This document shows positions 51,591-59,377 of a stretch of DNA of 64,000 nucleotides, piece after piece. Source of the DNA: Curtobacterium sp. MCPF17_052. Lineage in GTDB: Bacteria; Actinomycetota; Actinomycetes; Actinomycetales; Microbacteriaceae. Numbering within the stretch: the first letter of the stretch is position 1; every line of letters starts with the position of its first letter. The stretch covers positions 62,001 to 126,000 of the forward strand of contig NZ_QKSD01000011.1 of assembly GCF_003234085.1 (NCBI RefSeq), written 5' to 3'. A model generated the notes under the pieces. That model worked only from the letters and a program-made list of their open reading frames with translations, was not told the DNA's origin and searched no databases. The translations under genes and the position numbers were made by a program.

Positions 51591-52058
51591 ATGGCCGACA
51601 CCACGACCACCACGACCACCCCGACCGTCCTCGCCACCAGCGCGACGACGTCGATGAACACCGGCGACCGCGGCGCCACCGGCAAGACCGTCATCGACGA
51701 CGCCGTCGTCTCGAAGGTCGCCGGCATCGCCGCCCGCGAGGTCAACGGCGTCCACAGCCTCGGCGGCGGCGCAGCCCGTGCCATCGGTGCACTCCGTGAC
51801 GCCATCGGCCAGCGCGACCTCTCGCAGGGCGTCAAGGTCGAGGTCGGCGAGAAGCAGGTCGCCGCGGACATCACCATCGTCGCCGAGTACCCGGTGCCGC
51901 TGCAGCAGGTCGCCGAGGGCGTCCGCGCGTCGGTCTCCCGCGCCATCGAGCAGATCGTCGGCATGGAGGTCGCCGAGGTGAACGTGACGATCCAGGACGT
52001 CTTCATCCCGGGTGACGACGACGAGGACGAGGACAAGAAGGAGTCGCGAGTCGCATGA
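51591..52058 (+). CDS. Asp23/Gls24 family envelope stress protein (1)
   Basis: A 155-residue protein: Thr-rich N-terminus, then the Asp23 domain (GKTVIDDAVVSKVAGIAAREV ... GVHSLGGG ... VGEKQVAADITIVAEYP ... VNVTIQDVFIP). The C-terminus is very acidic (GDDDEDEDKK). In firmicutes Asp23 polymerises under the membrane via AmaP. ATG with GGAAGGAG 6 bp upstream. First of a run of overlapping stress genes. Confidence 0.92.
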   Translation: MADTTTTTTTPTVLATSATTSMNTGDRGATGKTVIDDAVVSKVAGIAAREVNGVHSLGGGAARAIGALRDAIGQRDLSQGVKVEVGEKQVAADITIVAEYPVPLQQVAEGVRASVSRAIEQIVGMEVAEVNVTIQDVFIPGDDDEDEDKKESRVA

Positions 52059-52246
52059 GCGCCACACTGAGCGGTGCCCTGATCGGCGCCATCCTCGCGG
52101 TCGTCGCGCTGCAGTTCGGCTTCTGGGGCTTCGTCCTGGTCGTCGTGTTCGCCGCCGTCGGAGGGCTCGTCGCAGCCCTCGTCACCGGCCGGATCGACCG
52201 GAACGCCCTGACCGACGTGCTGACCGGGCGTCGGAGCTCCCGGTGA
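52055..52246 (+). CDS. DUF2273-like small membrane protein
   Basis: A 63-residue protein with two hydrophobic helices (LIGAILAVVALQFGFWGFVLV and the next) resembling DUF2273 proteins in Asp23/AmaP operons. ATG overlaps the previous stop. Confidence 0.75.
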   Translation: MSATLSGALIGAILAVVALQFGFWGFVLVVVFAAVGGLVAALVTGRIDRNALTDVLTGRRSSR

Positions 52247-52560
52247 CCGGCGGCCCGGGCACCGTTCCGGGCCGAGTCGAGATCACCACCCGCGCCTTGA
52301 CCTCGTGCGCGCGCGCCGTCGCCGCTGAGCGGCTCGGCGCGCCCGCGAAGCGGGTGCGGGTGGAGCTCGGCGACGCTCACGGGGCGTTGGCCCTGGAGAT
52401 CACCGGTCCGGTCGCCGCCGGCACCGACCTGGTCCAGGCGGCGACGACCGCAGCGGCCGAGGTCCGGAGTCGCGTCAGCGCCCTCACCGGACGTCGTGTC
52501 GGGTCGGCGCGCATCGAGCTGACCGGGATCGTGCGCGAGCGCGAGGCCCGGGTCCGTTGA
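52243..52560 (+). CDS. short Asp23-like protein
   Basis: A 105-residue soluble protein from a GTG overlapping the previous stop. The layout (EITTRALTSCARAVAAERLG, VRVELGDAHGALALEITG, ARIELTGIV) fits a shortened Asp23-type fold. Assignment mainly by operon context. Confidence 0.65.
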   Translation: MTGGPGTVPGRVEITTRALTSCARAVAAERLGAPAKRVRVELGDAHGALALEITGPVAAGTDLVQAATTAAAEVRSRVSALTGRRVGSARIELTGIVREREARVR

Positions 52561-52573
52561 CGAGGAGAACCCC

Positions 52574-53149
52574 ATGAGCAGCAGTCCCGTCGAACGTCGG
52601 TTGCGTCGCCGCAGCGTGCACCGTTCCCGGTCCACGGCGGTGTCCGTGGCGTTGGTGGTGCTCGTGCTGGTCGCGGCGTGGATCGGCACCGAGTCGGTCC
52701 TCCGAGCGGTCGGGGCGGCGCCACTGCTGGCCGACCCGCAGACCGCGGTCGACGCCGCACTCCAGCCGGACCAGACCTTCGTCACCCTGATCGAGGTCAT
52801 CGCCGCGGTGCTCGTCATCGCGGGTGTGGTCCTCGTCGTCCTGTCCCTGAAGCCCGGCCGCCAGCACCGCGCAGTGGTGCCGCACGACCGCGGCGCCGTG
52901 GTCATCGACTCGTCGATCATCGCGTCGACCGCCCGGAACGCCGCCGGCGTCGCCGCCGGCGTGCCCGACGCGCACACCACCGCGAGCGCCCGTGGTGCCC
53001 GCACCGAGGTGCACGTCGTCCCGATGTCCGGCATCCCGGTGGACTCGGCAGCCGTCGAGCGCGCCGTCGCCGAACACCTGGGCCGCCTGGACGACCGGTT
53101 CGGCCGCCAAGTCACCGTCCGTGTCAGCGAGAAGGGCGCACTGTCATGA
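52574..53149 (+). CDS. DUF6286-like membrane protein of the stress operon
   Basis: A 191-residue protein: basic N-terminus, two helices (VALVVLVLVAAWIGTESVL and VIAAVLVIAGVVLVVLSL) and a cytoplasmic domain with AVVIDSSIIASTARNAAG and a final ferredoxin-like stretch. Resembles proteins found between Asp23 and AmaP in actinobacteria. ATG, AGGAG upstream. Confidence 0.7.
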   Translation: MSSSPVERRLRRRSVHRSRSTAVSVALVVLVLVAAWIGTESVLRAVGAAPLLADPQTAVDAALQPDQTFVTLIEVIAAVLVIAGVVLVVLSLKPGRQHRAVVPHDRGAVVIDSSIIASTARNAAGVAAGVPDAHTTASARGARTEVHVVPMSGIPVDSAAVERAVAEHLGRLDDRFGRQVTVRVSEKGALS

Positions 53150-53709
53150 CCTCGAGCAACCGCACCCTGAACCGGATCATCCTGTTCGTGCTCGGACTCG
53201 TCGCCGTCGTCATCGGCCTGGCCATGGGCGCCGGAGTCCTGCCGGTCGTCCGTGATGCGCTGCAGCCGTCCCTGACGTTCCCCGATCGCGTGGAGGTCCC
53301 CGCGACGTCCCTGTGGATCGTCGCCGCGGCCTGCCTCGTCGTGGTCGTCCTCGCCCTCGTCTGGGTCGTCACACGCGGCCGTGGCGGCACCGCCGTCGCC
53401 GTCCGTGAAGCCCAGGGCGACGACGAGGTCACCGTCAACGTGGCCCTCGTCCGCGACGTCATCGACCACGAACTGGCCGGCGTGCACGACGTCGTCTCGT
53501 CGAAGGTCGACATGTACACGGTGCGCAAGCAGCGAGCCGCACGGCTCCGTGTCGCGGTCCGCCGCGGCGGGGACGCGGTCACGGTCCTCGACGCCGTCGA
53601 CTCCGCGATCGCCACTCTCGACCGGACCCTCGGTCGTGAGGTGCCGATCCTGGTCCACCTCACCGGCGGCACGCGCTCGGCCCTCTCGAAGGCCAGGCGC
53701 GTCGTCTGA
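53146..53709 (+). CDS. AmaP-like alkaline shock membrane anchor
   Basis: A 187-residue protein with two membrane helices near the N-terminus (ILFVLGLVAVVIGLAMG, LWIVAAACLVVVVLALVWVV) and a soluble domain (VTVNVALVRDVIDHELAGVH, LRVAVRRGGDAVTVLDAVD). Topology and context match AmaP, which anchors Asp23. ATG overlapping the previous stop. Confidence 0.75.
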   Translation: MTSSNRTLNRIILFVLGLVAVVIGLAMGAGVLPVVRDALQPSLTFPDRVEVPATSLWIVAAACLVVVVLALVWVVTRGRGGTAVAVREAQGDDEVTVNVALVRDVIDHELAGVHDVVSSKVDMYTVRKQRAARLRVAVRRGGDAVTVLDAVDSAIATLDRTLGREVPILVHLTGGTRSALSKARRVV

Positions 53710-53807
53710 CGGACGTGTCACGGGCCTCCCGGCCGCGGCACCACCAGCACCACCCTCACCACCAACCGCGGTCGAACGCTCGACCGCACGATCGGAAGGA
53801 GCCCGTC

Positions 53808-53981
53808 ATGGGACTCGACGACAAGATCAAGAACGCTGCTCAGGACATCGCGGGCAAGGCCAAGGAGGCCTTCGGCCACGCGACCAACGACGACTCGAGG
53901 GTCGCTGAGGGCGAGAAGGACCAGGCCGCCGCGAGCGCGAAGCAGACCGGCGAGGACGTCAAGGACGTCTTCCGCGGGTAG
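53808..53981 (+). CDS. CsbD family stress protein
   Basis: A 57-residue hydrophilic protein: LDDKIKNAAQDIAGKAKEAFG and a second half with EGEKDQAAASAKQTGEDVKD, typical of CsbD. Small, soluble and usually induced by general stress. Its ATG has GGAAGGAG 6 bp upstream. A terminator follows. Confidence 0.92.
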   Translation: MGLDDKIKNAAQDIAGKAKEAFGHATNDDSRVAEGEKDQAAASAKQTGEDVKDVFRG

Positions 53982-53992
53982 CGACCAGCTGA

Positions 53993-54035
53993 CACGACGG
54001 GGCACGCGCGCGTTCGAGCGCAGTGCCCCGTCGTG
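53993..54035 (+). terminator. terminator after csbD-like gene
   Basis: 12-bp perfect arms CACGACGGGGCA (53993-54004) and complement (54024-54035), 19-nt loop. Confidence 0.7.
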
Positions 54036-54068
54036 CGCTCACGGCCCGCTCGATCCGAGGAGGAGAGC

Positions 54069-54659
54069 ATGCAGAACGACACCCGAACCGACACGCTCGT
54101 GCAGCACGACCCGCACGCGTCCGCGCAGCGCACCCCCGTTGACCTGCCCGCGTCCCTGACCGCCCCGCTCCCCGAGGACGCCGCGGCCGTCACCGTCGCC
54201 GCCCGGACCGCAGCGGTCACGGCCCTCGGCGTCGACGGGGTCCACCACCTCGGCGGGCTCACCGAGCGTGCGGCCGACCAGGTCCGCAGCCGACTCGGAC
54301 GCAGCGGCAGCGCGCTCGGGGTCCGCGTCGACGACTCCGACGGCACGCTCGACGTCTCGGTCGCCGTCGTCGTCAGCTACCCGCACCCCGTGATGGAGGT
54401 CGCGGCCGAGGTCCGCACGAAGGTCCGTGCCGCTCTCGTCCAGCTCGCCGAACTGCCAGACCACGTCGAGGTCGGCGTCCGCGTCCTCGACGTGCACGGC
54501 CCGTTCGACGACGAGCCTCAGGCGCTCGATGAAGCCGTCGAGTCCGCGCGCGGCGCGGCGTCGGACGCGGCGGACGACGTGCGCCGTGCGGCCGAGACCG
54601 TCCGCGCCGACACGCACGAGGACGCGGCTCCTGCCGACACCACAACCGCCCGACCGTGA
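54069..54659 (+). CDS. Asp23/Gls24 family protein (2)
   Basis: A 196-residue Asp23-domain protein: VTVAARTAAVTALGVDGVHHLGG, LGVRVDDSDGTLDVSVAVVVSYP, VGVRVLDVHGPF. The N-terminus is polar; the tail is a charged Ala/Glu helix (EAVESARGAASDAADDVRRA) ending in a Thr/Pro stretch. Its own ribosome site (GAGGAGGAG) and the terminator upstream suggest a separate transcript from copy 1. Confidence 0.88.
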   Translation: MQNDTRTDTLVQHDPHASAQRTPVDLPASLTAPLPEDAAAVTVAARTAAVTALGVDGVHHLGGLTERAADQVRSRLGRSGSALGVRVDDSDGTLDVSVAVVVSYPHPVMEVAAEVRTKVRAALVQLAELPDHVEVGVRVLDVHGPFDDEPQALDEAVESARGAASDAADDVRRAAETVRADTHEDAAPADTTTARP

Positions 54660-54893
54660 CGTCCTGGGCCGAGCGGCGGGATCCGCCGTCAGGTGGCCGC
54701 CGCCCGCCGCAGGCCGCGCGGGGTCTGGGTCGCGATCGGCTCGGCAGATCGTGCCAGCGACGTCTGGCCGGTCGTCTCCGGCCGCTGGTCTCGCTTCGTC
54801 GGCCGACGCTGCCCGCCAGAGATTGTCCGCTGAGCGCATCGCTGACTGTGTAGTGTGCCTAACTACTTTCCCGAGAGCAGAGTGGAGCGGTAC

Positions 54894-55037
54894 ATGCAGC
54901 ACCTCGGAAGGACCGGTCAGATGCACTCGACGCCCGCGAGCAACTCATTCGTGGACGGGGACACCCCGACCGAAGCCATCGACATGACCGCTCTGTTCGC
55001 AGAGCAGTCGCGTGACGGTCTGCTCGAGAGCATCTGA
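54894..55037 (+). CDS. small hypothetical peptide (47 aa)
   Basis: ATG with GTGGAG upstream. Encodes a soluble acidic 47-residue peptide (MQHLGRTGQMHSTPASNSFV and so on) with no Cys or membrane part. A GTG at 54855 would add 13 residues. An AT-rich stretch (TGTAGTGTGCCTAACTAC) before it may contain a promoter. The 234 bp since the previous gene hold no other gene. Confidence 0.45.
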   Translation: MQHLGRTGQMHSTPASNSFVDGDTPTEAIDMTALFAEQSRDGLLESI

Positions 55038-55170
55038 TCGGCACCACTGGTCAGCAACTGACCGGTACCGCCCGTCCGGGAGCGTCGAACTCGACCGCTC
55101 CGCCGCCCCTCCGGGCGGCACACCTGCTCCACAACGGCACCTCACGGTGCCCGTCCTGAAAGGCACTCCC

Positions 55171-55440
55171 ATGAGCTTCCTCGGCTTCATCCTGCTCGGC
55201 CTCATCGCCGGCGCCATCGCCAAGCTGATCCTCCCCGGTCGCCAGGGTGGCGGCTGGATCGCCACGCTCGTCCTCGGTGTCATCGGCGCCCTCATCGGCG
55301 GCTGGCTCGGCGGCCTCATCTTCAACGTGGGCTACGACGGCTTCTTCAGCATCCAGTCGTGGATCATCGCGATCGTCGGTGCGATCATCGTCCTCCTCAT
55401 CTGGGGTGCGATCACCGGTCGTCGCGGCGCCCGCGCCTGA
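55171..55440 (+). CDS. GlsB/YeaQ/YmgE family stress response membrane protein
   Basis: An 89-residue, three-helix membrane protein: FLGFILLGLIAGAIAKLILPG, GGGWIATLVLGVIGALIGGW and a third helix, the standard Transgly_assoc/GlsB signature. Induced by stress in several bacteria. ATG at 55171 and a terminator at 55471. Confidence 0.93.
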   Translation: MSFLGFILLGLIAGAIAKLILPGRQGGGWIATLVLGVIGALIGGWLGGLIFNVGYDGFFSIQSWIIAIVGAIIVLLIWGAITGRRGARA

Positions 55441-55470
55441 CACCCTCCCCGGCGCTCGTCGCCGGACCGG

Positions 55471-55500
55471 AGAGCCCCGCACCGACCGGTGCGGGGCTCT
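55471..55500 (+). terminator. terminator after GlsB gene
   Basis: 13-bp arms AGAGCCCCGCACC and complement around GACC, followed by TCGTCG. Confidence 0.75.
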
Positions 55501-55549
55501 TCGTCGTCGGTGGCGCGTCTGTCGGTGGTCCACGGCATGCTGGGAGTGC

Positions 55550-56515
55550 ATGGACTCAGTCGAACAACCCCTGGTGCACGTCGACCGTCGCGGCATCGCC
55601 GTCGACGAAGCGGTCGCGTTCTACGAAGGTGTCTACTCGAGCCAGGACATCCACATCGGGGACGCTGCGTCCGAGGGGTTCTCGTGGCGGTACCGGGCGG
55701 TCGGGGACGACCACGTCACGGTCGGCACCTCGTCCGTCGCTGCCCGCCGCTGGGGGACGATCGACCCCGGTGACGACTACGTGCTGGCATGGGCCTCCGC
55801 GCCGGGGATCCTGCTCGACACCGGTTCATCCGACCCCGTCGAGATGCTGCCGGGCGTCCCGGTGATGTACCCGGCCGGGCGGGACTTCACGTTCCGCGCG
55901 GCACCGACCGTGCAGCACGTCATCCGCTTCGACCGGACGTTCCTGCAGTCCGTCGCCGCCGCGCGCCAGGGGGACCTGCCGGCACCGCTGCAGTTCGCAC
56001 GCCACCCGGACCCCGCGGCACTCCGACAGCTCCGCGCGGTGGTGTCGGCGTCGGCCGCGGCGCTGTTCGACCCCACGACCGGTCGCGACCGACGCTCGGC
56101 ACTCGACACGACCGTCGCAGAGGCCGTCGTCGGCACCTTCGACGCTCGTCCCGTCCCGCCGACGGGGCTGCTCAGTGCCGGACCGGCGACCATGCGGCTC
56201 GCGCAGGAGTGGATGGTGGCGAACGCCCGTCGGCCGATCACGATCACGGACGTCAGTGTCGCCGCCGGGGTCGCCGTGCGGTCCCTGCAGGCGTCGTTCC
56301 GTCGGCACACCGGAGCGTCCCCGATGCACTTCCTGCGCCAGGTCCGGCTGCACCGGGTACGCGCCGAGCTCAGCGCAGCCGACCCGGACACCGCCACCGT
56401 CGCGCAGATCGCCGTCGGCTGGGGCGTCGGGCACCTCGGCAGGTTCTCGGGCGCCTACGCGGCCACGTTCGGAGAGCCGCCGTCGGCGACGCTCCGCCGC
56501 CGTCGGAGCGTGTGA
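55550..56515 (+). CDS. AraC family transcriptional regulator (4)
   Basis: A 321-residue regulator: sensing half with FSWRYRAVGDDHVTVGTSSV, DNA-binding half with ITITDVSVAAGVAVRSLQAS and TVAQIAVGWGVGHLGRFSGAY. Same arrangement as AraC 1 and 3. ATG with GGGAG upstream. The stress cluster ends just before it. Confidence 0.9.
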   Translation: MDSVEQPLVHVDRRGIAVDEAVAFYEGVYSSQDIHIGDAASEGFSWRYRAVGDDHVTVGTSSVAARRWGTIDPGDDYVLAWASAPGILLDTGSSDPVEMLPGVPVMYPAGRDFTFRAAPTVQHVIRFDRTFLQSVAAARQGDLPAPLQFARHPDPAALRQLRAVVSASAAALFDPTTGRDRRSALDTTVAEAVVGTFDARPVPPTGLLSAGPATMRLAQEWMVANARRPITITDVSVAAGVAVRSLQASFRRHTGASPMHFLRQVRLHRVRAELSAADPDTATVAQIAVGWGVGHLGRFSGAYAATFGEPPSATLRRRRSV

Positions 56516-56741
56516 CGGGCCTGCCGTCGGCTCAGCCCGCTCGGTCGGACCGTGCGTCGTCACCGCCGGCGCGCGGCCGCCGTCCGACCGGCCCGGAGCG
56601 CTGCCGGTGCGCGGACCGGACACCGTGTCCAGCGGGCGTACTCCACGGGCCGCGCGGCTTGGTCGGGCGGGGTGCGCGGGGGATGCTGTCCCTGCGCCTC
56701 CGAACCCTTCGGGTCGGGCGCACCAGCAGGAAGAGCGCACC

Positions 56742-56909
56742 GTGAACGAGCGCGTCCGACCCTCCCTCCACGAACTCCGGCTGCAGGCCGACGAATGGCA
56801 CCGCCGCGGGCTCAGCCACCCCGACGAGATCGACGCGATGGTCTCCCGCCGCACGGCCGGGTCGACACCCGCCGAGCCCACCTACGCCGACTTCTTCACC
56901 GTCGTCTGA
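56742..56909 (+). CDS. small hypothetical protein (55 aa)
   Basis: GTG with AGGAAGAG 7-8 bp upstream. The soluble peptide (VRPSLHELRLQADEWHRRGL ... MVSRRTAGSTPAEPTYADFF) has one probable amphipathic helix. No family known. Confidence 0.5.
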   Translation: MNERVRPSLHELRLQADEWHRRGLSHPDEIDAMVSRRTAGSTPAEPTYADFFTVV

Positions 56910-56954
56910 CCGACCCTCGCACCGGCGTCCGACTGCGTGCGTAGGCTCGGCGAC

Positions 56955-57215
56955 ATGTCCGACTTCTCCGCAGACCAGGCCGCCGTCGTCCGCATCGAGC
57001 GCTCCGAAGAGGGTCGGTGGGACCTCACGCTCGTGAGCGACAGCGGTGTCGCGATCGGCCACGGCGTGCACCTGTTCGACCGGTCGCAGGACGACGGCGT
57101 CGACGAGCTCGCGGCCGCGCAGCAGTTCGTCGGGGGGTACGGCTGGCGCTTCGAGGGCGACGCCGTGCAGCAGGACGGCGCAGATGCGTTCTGGGCACCG
57201 CTGATCCGCACCTGA
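56955..57215 (+). CDS. hypothetical protein (86 aa)
   Basis: ATG 7 bp after a TAGGCT -10, perhaps leaderless. A small beta-rich soluble protein (VVRIERSEEGRWDLTLVSDS, VAIGHGVHLFDRSQDDG, QQFVGGYGWRFEGDAVQQDG). No family recognised. Confidence 0.55.
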   Translation: MSDFSADQAAVVRIERSEEGRWDLTLVSDSGVAIGHGVHLFDRSQDDGVDELAAAQQFVGGYGWRFEGDAVQQDGADAFWAPLIRT

Positions 57216-57280
57216 GCGGTCCTCTCCACGGTCCGGGTACAGCCCGGACATCCGCGTTCTGCGGATGAGATGATGGCTGC

Positions 57281-58474
57281 GTGCCACCGATCCACCACGA
57301 CAACGGGTTCCGCAGACAGCGGTTCACGGACGCGGGCGGCTCGGACTACACGGCGATCTTCCGCTCCGAGTACTCCGGCCAGGACCTCCGGCGCGACACG
57401 ACCGTCGCCACCGACACCTTCGCGGCCGAGGGCACACGGTACGAGTACTTCGTCATCGGTGACGACGACCTGACGCTCCGCACCATGAACGCCCGCGGTG
57501 GCCGTCGCGGTGGCGTCATCGGACCGCGCGACGACCACGTGGTGTTCTGGCTGCAGCGCGGTCGCCTCGAGATGCACTTCGCGGACCGGTCACGCGTGAT
57601 CGAACCGGGCAGCCCGTACATCGCGTCCGCGTCCGAGGCGTACCGCTTCGCATCCGAGGAGACCGTCTACAACGGCGTGCACATCTCCGATGCCTTCCTC
57701 CGCAAGACCGCGGGGGAACTCGGGTACCCGATGCCCGACGGGCCGGTCCTGTTCGACCAGCAGGACGAGCGGGTCGCCCGTCACGAACCGCTCCGTCGGC
57801 TGCTCGGCGAGGTCAGTCCGACCCTGATGGACGACCGGGTCCGCGGCGCGATGCGGACGGCCCTGAACCGACGGCTCGCGACCGTCGTCCTCGACACCTT
57901 CCCGCTCCGGGACCGCGGCGACGACGTCCCGACCGCCAGTCGCCTGCGGGACGCCATCGCCTTCGTCGAGGAGCACGCCCGAGACCGACCCTCGGTGCCC
58001 GCCATCGCCGCCGCCGCGGGCCTGAGCGAGCGCGGCCTGCAGGAGGTCTTCGCGCGCACGCTCGGCGTCACGCCGAACGGGTTCCTCCGCGACCAGCGGC
58101 TGGACGAGGTCCGGCGGGAGCTCCTCCGCGGAGCGTCGCCGAACAGCGTCCTGGAGGTCGCACGCCGCTGGCGGTTCACGAACCCCAGCCGCTTCGCGAC
58201 CGCCTACCGTGCCCGGTTCGGGGAGGGCCCTTCGGCGACGCTCCGTGCGGCCACCGCGCAGCGCCCCGACGGCCGGTCCTCGTGGCGGATCCGCCAGGCG
58301 GTGGGCTACATCGAGGCGCACCTCGACGACGGCTGCACGGTCGCCGACATCGCCGCGGCCGCCGGCTTGCGTCCCCGGCGGCTCCAGCAGCTCTTCAAGG
58401 AGGAACGGGGCACCACGCCGACCGCCTTCCTCCGCGACCTGCGCGCGCTCCGCCGGTCCGGCGACCGCTCCTGA
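57281..58474 (+). CDS. AraC family regulator with an extra helix-turn-helix (5)
   Basis: A 397-residue regulator. The sensing half (YEYFVIGDDDLTLRTMNARG) and a complete AraC DNA-binding domain (PSVPAIAAAAGLSERGLQEV, SVLEVARRWRFTNPSRFATAY) match the others, but a second partial AraC unit follows at about 335-392 (RIRQAVGYIEAHLDDGCTVA, AAAGLRPRRLQQLFKEERG, TTPTAFLRDLRA). Total length is about 75 residues above the group. GTG start at 57281. Confidence 0.88.
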   Translation: MPPIHHDNGFRRQRFTDAGGSDYTAIFRSEYSGQDLRRDTTVATDTFAAEGTRYEYFVIGDDDLTLRTMNARGGRRGGVIGPRDDHVVFWLQRGRLEMHFADRSRVIEPGSPYIASASEAYRFASEETVYNGVHISDAFLRKTAGELGYPMPDGPVLFDQQDERVARHEPLRRLLGEVSPTLMDDRVRGAMRTALNRRLATVVLDTFPLRDRGDDVPTASRLRDAIAFVEEHARDRPSVPAIAAAAGLSERGLQEVFARTLGVTPNGFLRDQRLDEVRRELLRGASPNSVLEVARRWRFTNPSRFATAYRARFGEGPSATLRAATAQRPDGRSSWRIRQAVGYIEAHLDDGCTVADIAAAAGLRPRRLQQLFKEERGTTPTAFLRDLRALRRSGDRS

Positions 58475-58511
58475 GCAGCGCTCTCGGGTGTCGGTCGCGG
58501 GGTGACCGGCT

Positions 58512-58557
58512 CCGGACGGGAGGCTCGGATCACAGCCGTTACGTGCCTCCCGTTCGG
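58512..58557. terminator. bidirectional terminator hairpin (GACGGGAGGC family)
   Basis: CCGGACGGGAGGCTCG (58512-58527) pairs with 58542-58557 at 14 of 16 positions; sits between convergent AraC 5 and TetR genes. Confidence 0.65.
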
Positions 58558-58614
58558 CCGTCCGGCCGTCCGGCCGTCCGGCCGTTCGGCCGTTCGGCCG
58601 TTCGGCCGTCCGGC
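58551..58614 (+). repeat. 8-bp tandem array, CGTCCGGC/CGTTCGGC
   Basis: Eight contiguous units of 8 bp: one CGTTCGGC, three CGTCCGGC, three CGTTCGGC, one CGTCCGGC. Non-coding, just after the hairpin. Confidence 0.9.
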
Positions 58615-58681
58615 CGACCGCGACGTCCTCGGTCCGGGCTGCGTCCCCGGCCGGCCGGCCTTCCGCAGGCGCCTCGGGCCG

Positions 58682-59296
58682 TCAGCGATCGGTGACGAGC
58701 GCGACCATCTCGGCGACGACGGCGCGGAGGCGCGTGGCCAGGTCCGCCTGGTCCAGCACGGTGAAGCGGTGCGCGACCTCCGTGAGGGCCGACATCACCA
58801 GGGCGACGGCGGTCCGGGCGGTGTCCTCGTCGGTCCGCGTGGTGACGGCGGCGACGAGCGACTTCCGGGACTCGGCCATCCAGCGCATCACCATCGGCGT
58901 CATCTCCGGGCGGCGGACCAGCAGCTCCTTCGTGCGGGCGCGGTCCGCGGAGAGCGGGACGGTGTGGGCGACGAGGTCGCAGACGTCGTCGACGAGTGGC
59001 CCGTCAGCGGCGGCGAACCGGTCGCGGACGGAGTCGGGGACGTCGACGGTGTCGAGACCGATCGCGGCGTGGGCCTTCGACGAGAAGTAGTTGAAGAACG
59101 TGCGCGGGGAGACGTCGGCGTCGGCGCAGATCTGCTCGACGGTGACGCCGTCCAGGCCGTGGTCGGTGATGCGGGTGAGAGCCGCGTCGTGGATCGCCTG
59201 CCGGGTCTGCTGCTTCTTGCGTTCGCGGAGCGTGCAAGGCTCGGTGTTGCCGTCGACCGCAGGGCTGTCGTGTGCGGGTGCTGCCGTGGGGGACAC
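58682..59296 (-). CDS. TetR/AcrR family regulator
   Basis: A 204-residue regulator: RQAIHDAALTRITDHGLDGV and VEQICADADVSPRTFFNYFSSK form the TetR DNA-binding helices, with an acyl-CoA or drug pocket expected in the C-terminal half. GTG start with GGAGG 6-7 bp upstream. Downstream of DHA2 exporter 2 on the same strand but behind a hairpin, so it may be its second regulator. Confidence 0.9.
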   Translation of the reverse strand: MSPTAAPAHDSPAVDGNTEPCTLRERKKQQTRQAIHDAALTRITDHGLDGVTVEQICADADVSPRTFFNYFSSKAHAAIGLDTVDVPDSVRDRFAAADGPLVDDVCDLVAHTVPLSADRARTKELLVRRPEMTPMVMRWMAESRKSLVAAVTTRTDEDTARTAVALVMSALTEVAHRFTVLDQADLATRLRAVVAEMVALVTDR

Positions 59297-59326
59297 GGGC
59301 GACCTCCGGTGGGGGAGAAGTGGGGC

Positions 59327-59371
59327 GGGCCGCCCGCGCTGCCGGTCGGGACCGGTGTGCGCGGGCGGCCC
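59327..59371 (-). terminator. hairpin between DHA2 exporter 2 and TetR gene
   Basis: 13-bp perfect arms GGGCCGCCCGCGC (59327-59339) and complement (59359-59371). Confidence 0.6.
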
Positions 59372-59377
59372 GGGTGG

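Noticed and set aside
58551..58614. CRISPR-like array
   Set aside because: Units are 8 bp and contiguous without spacers; no cas genes in the window.
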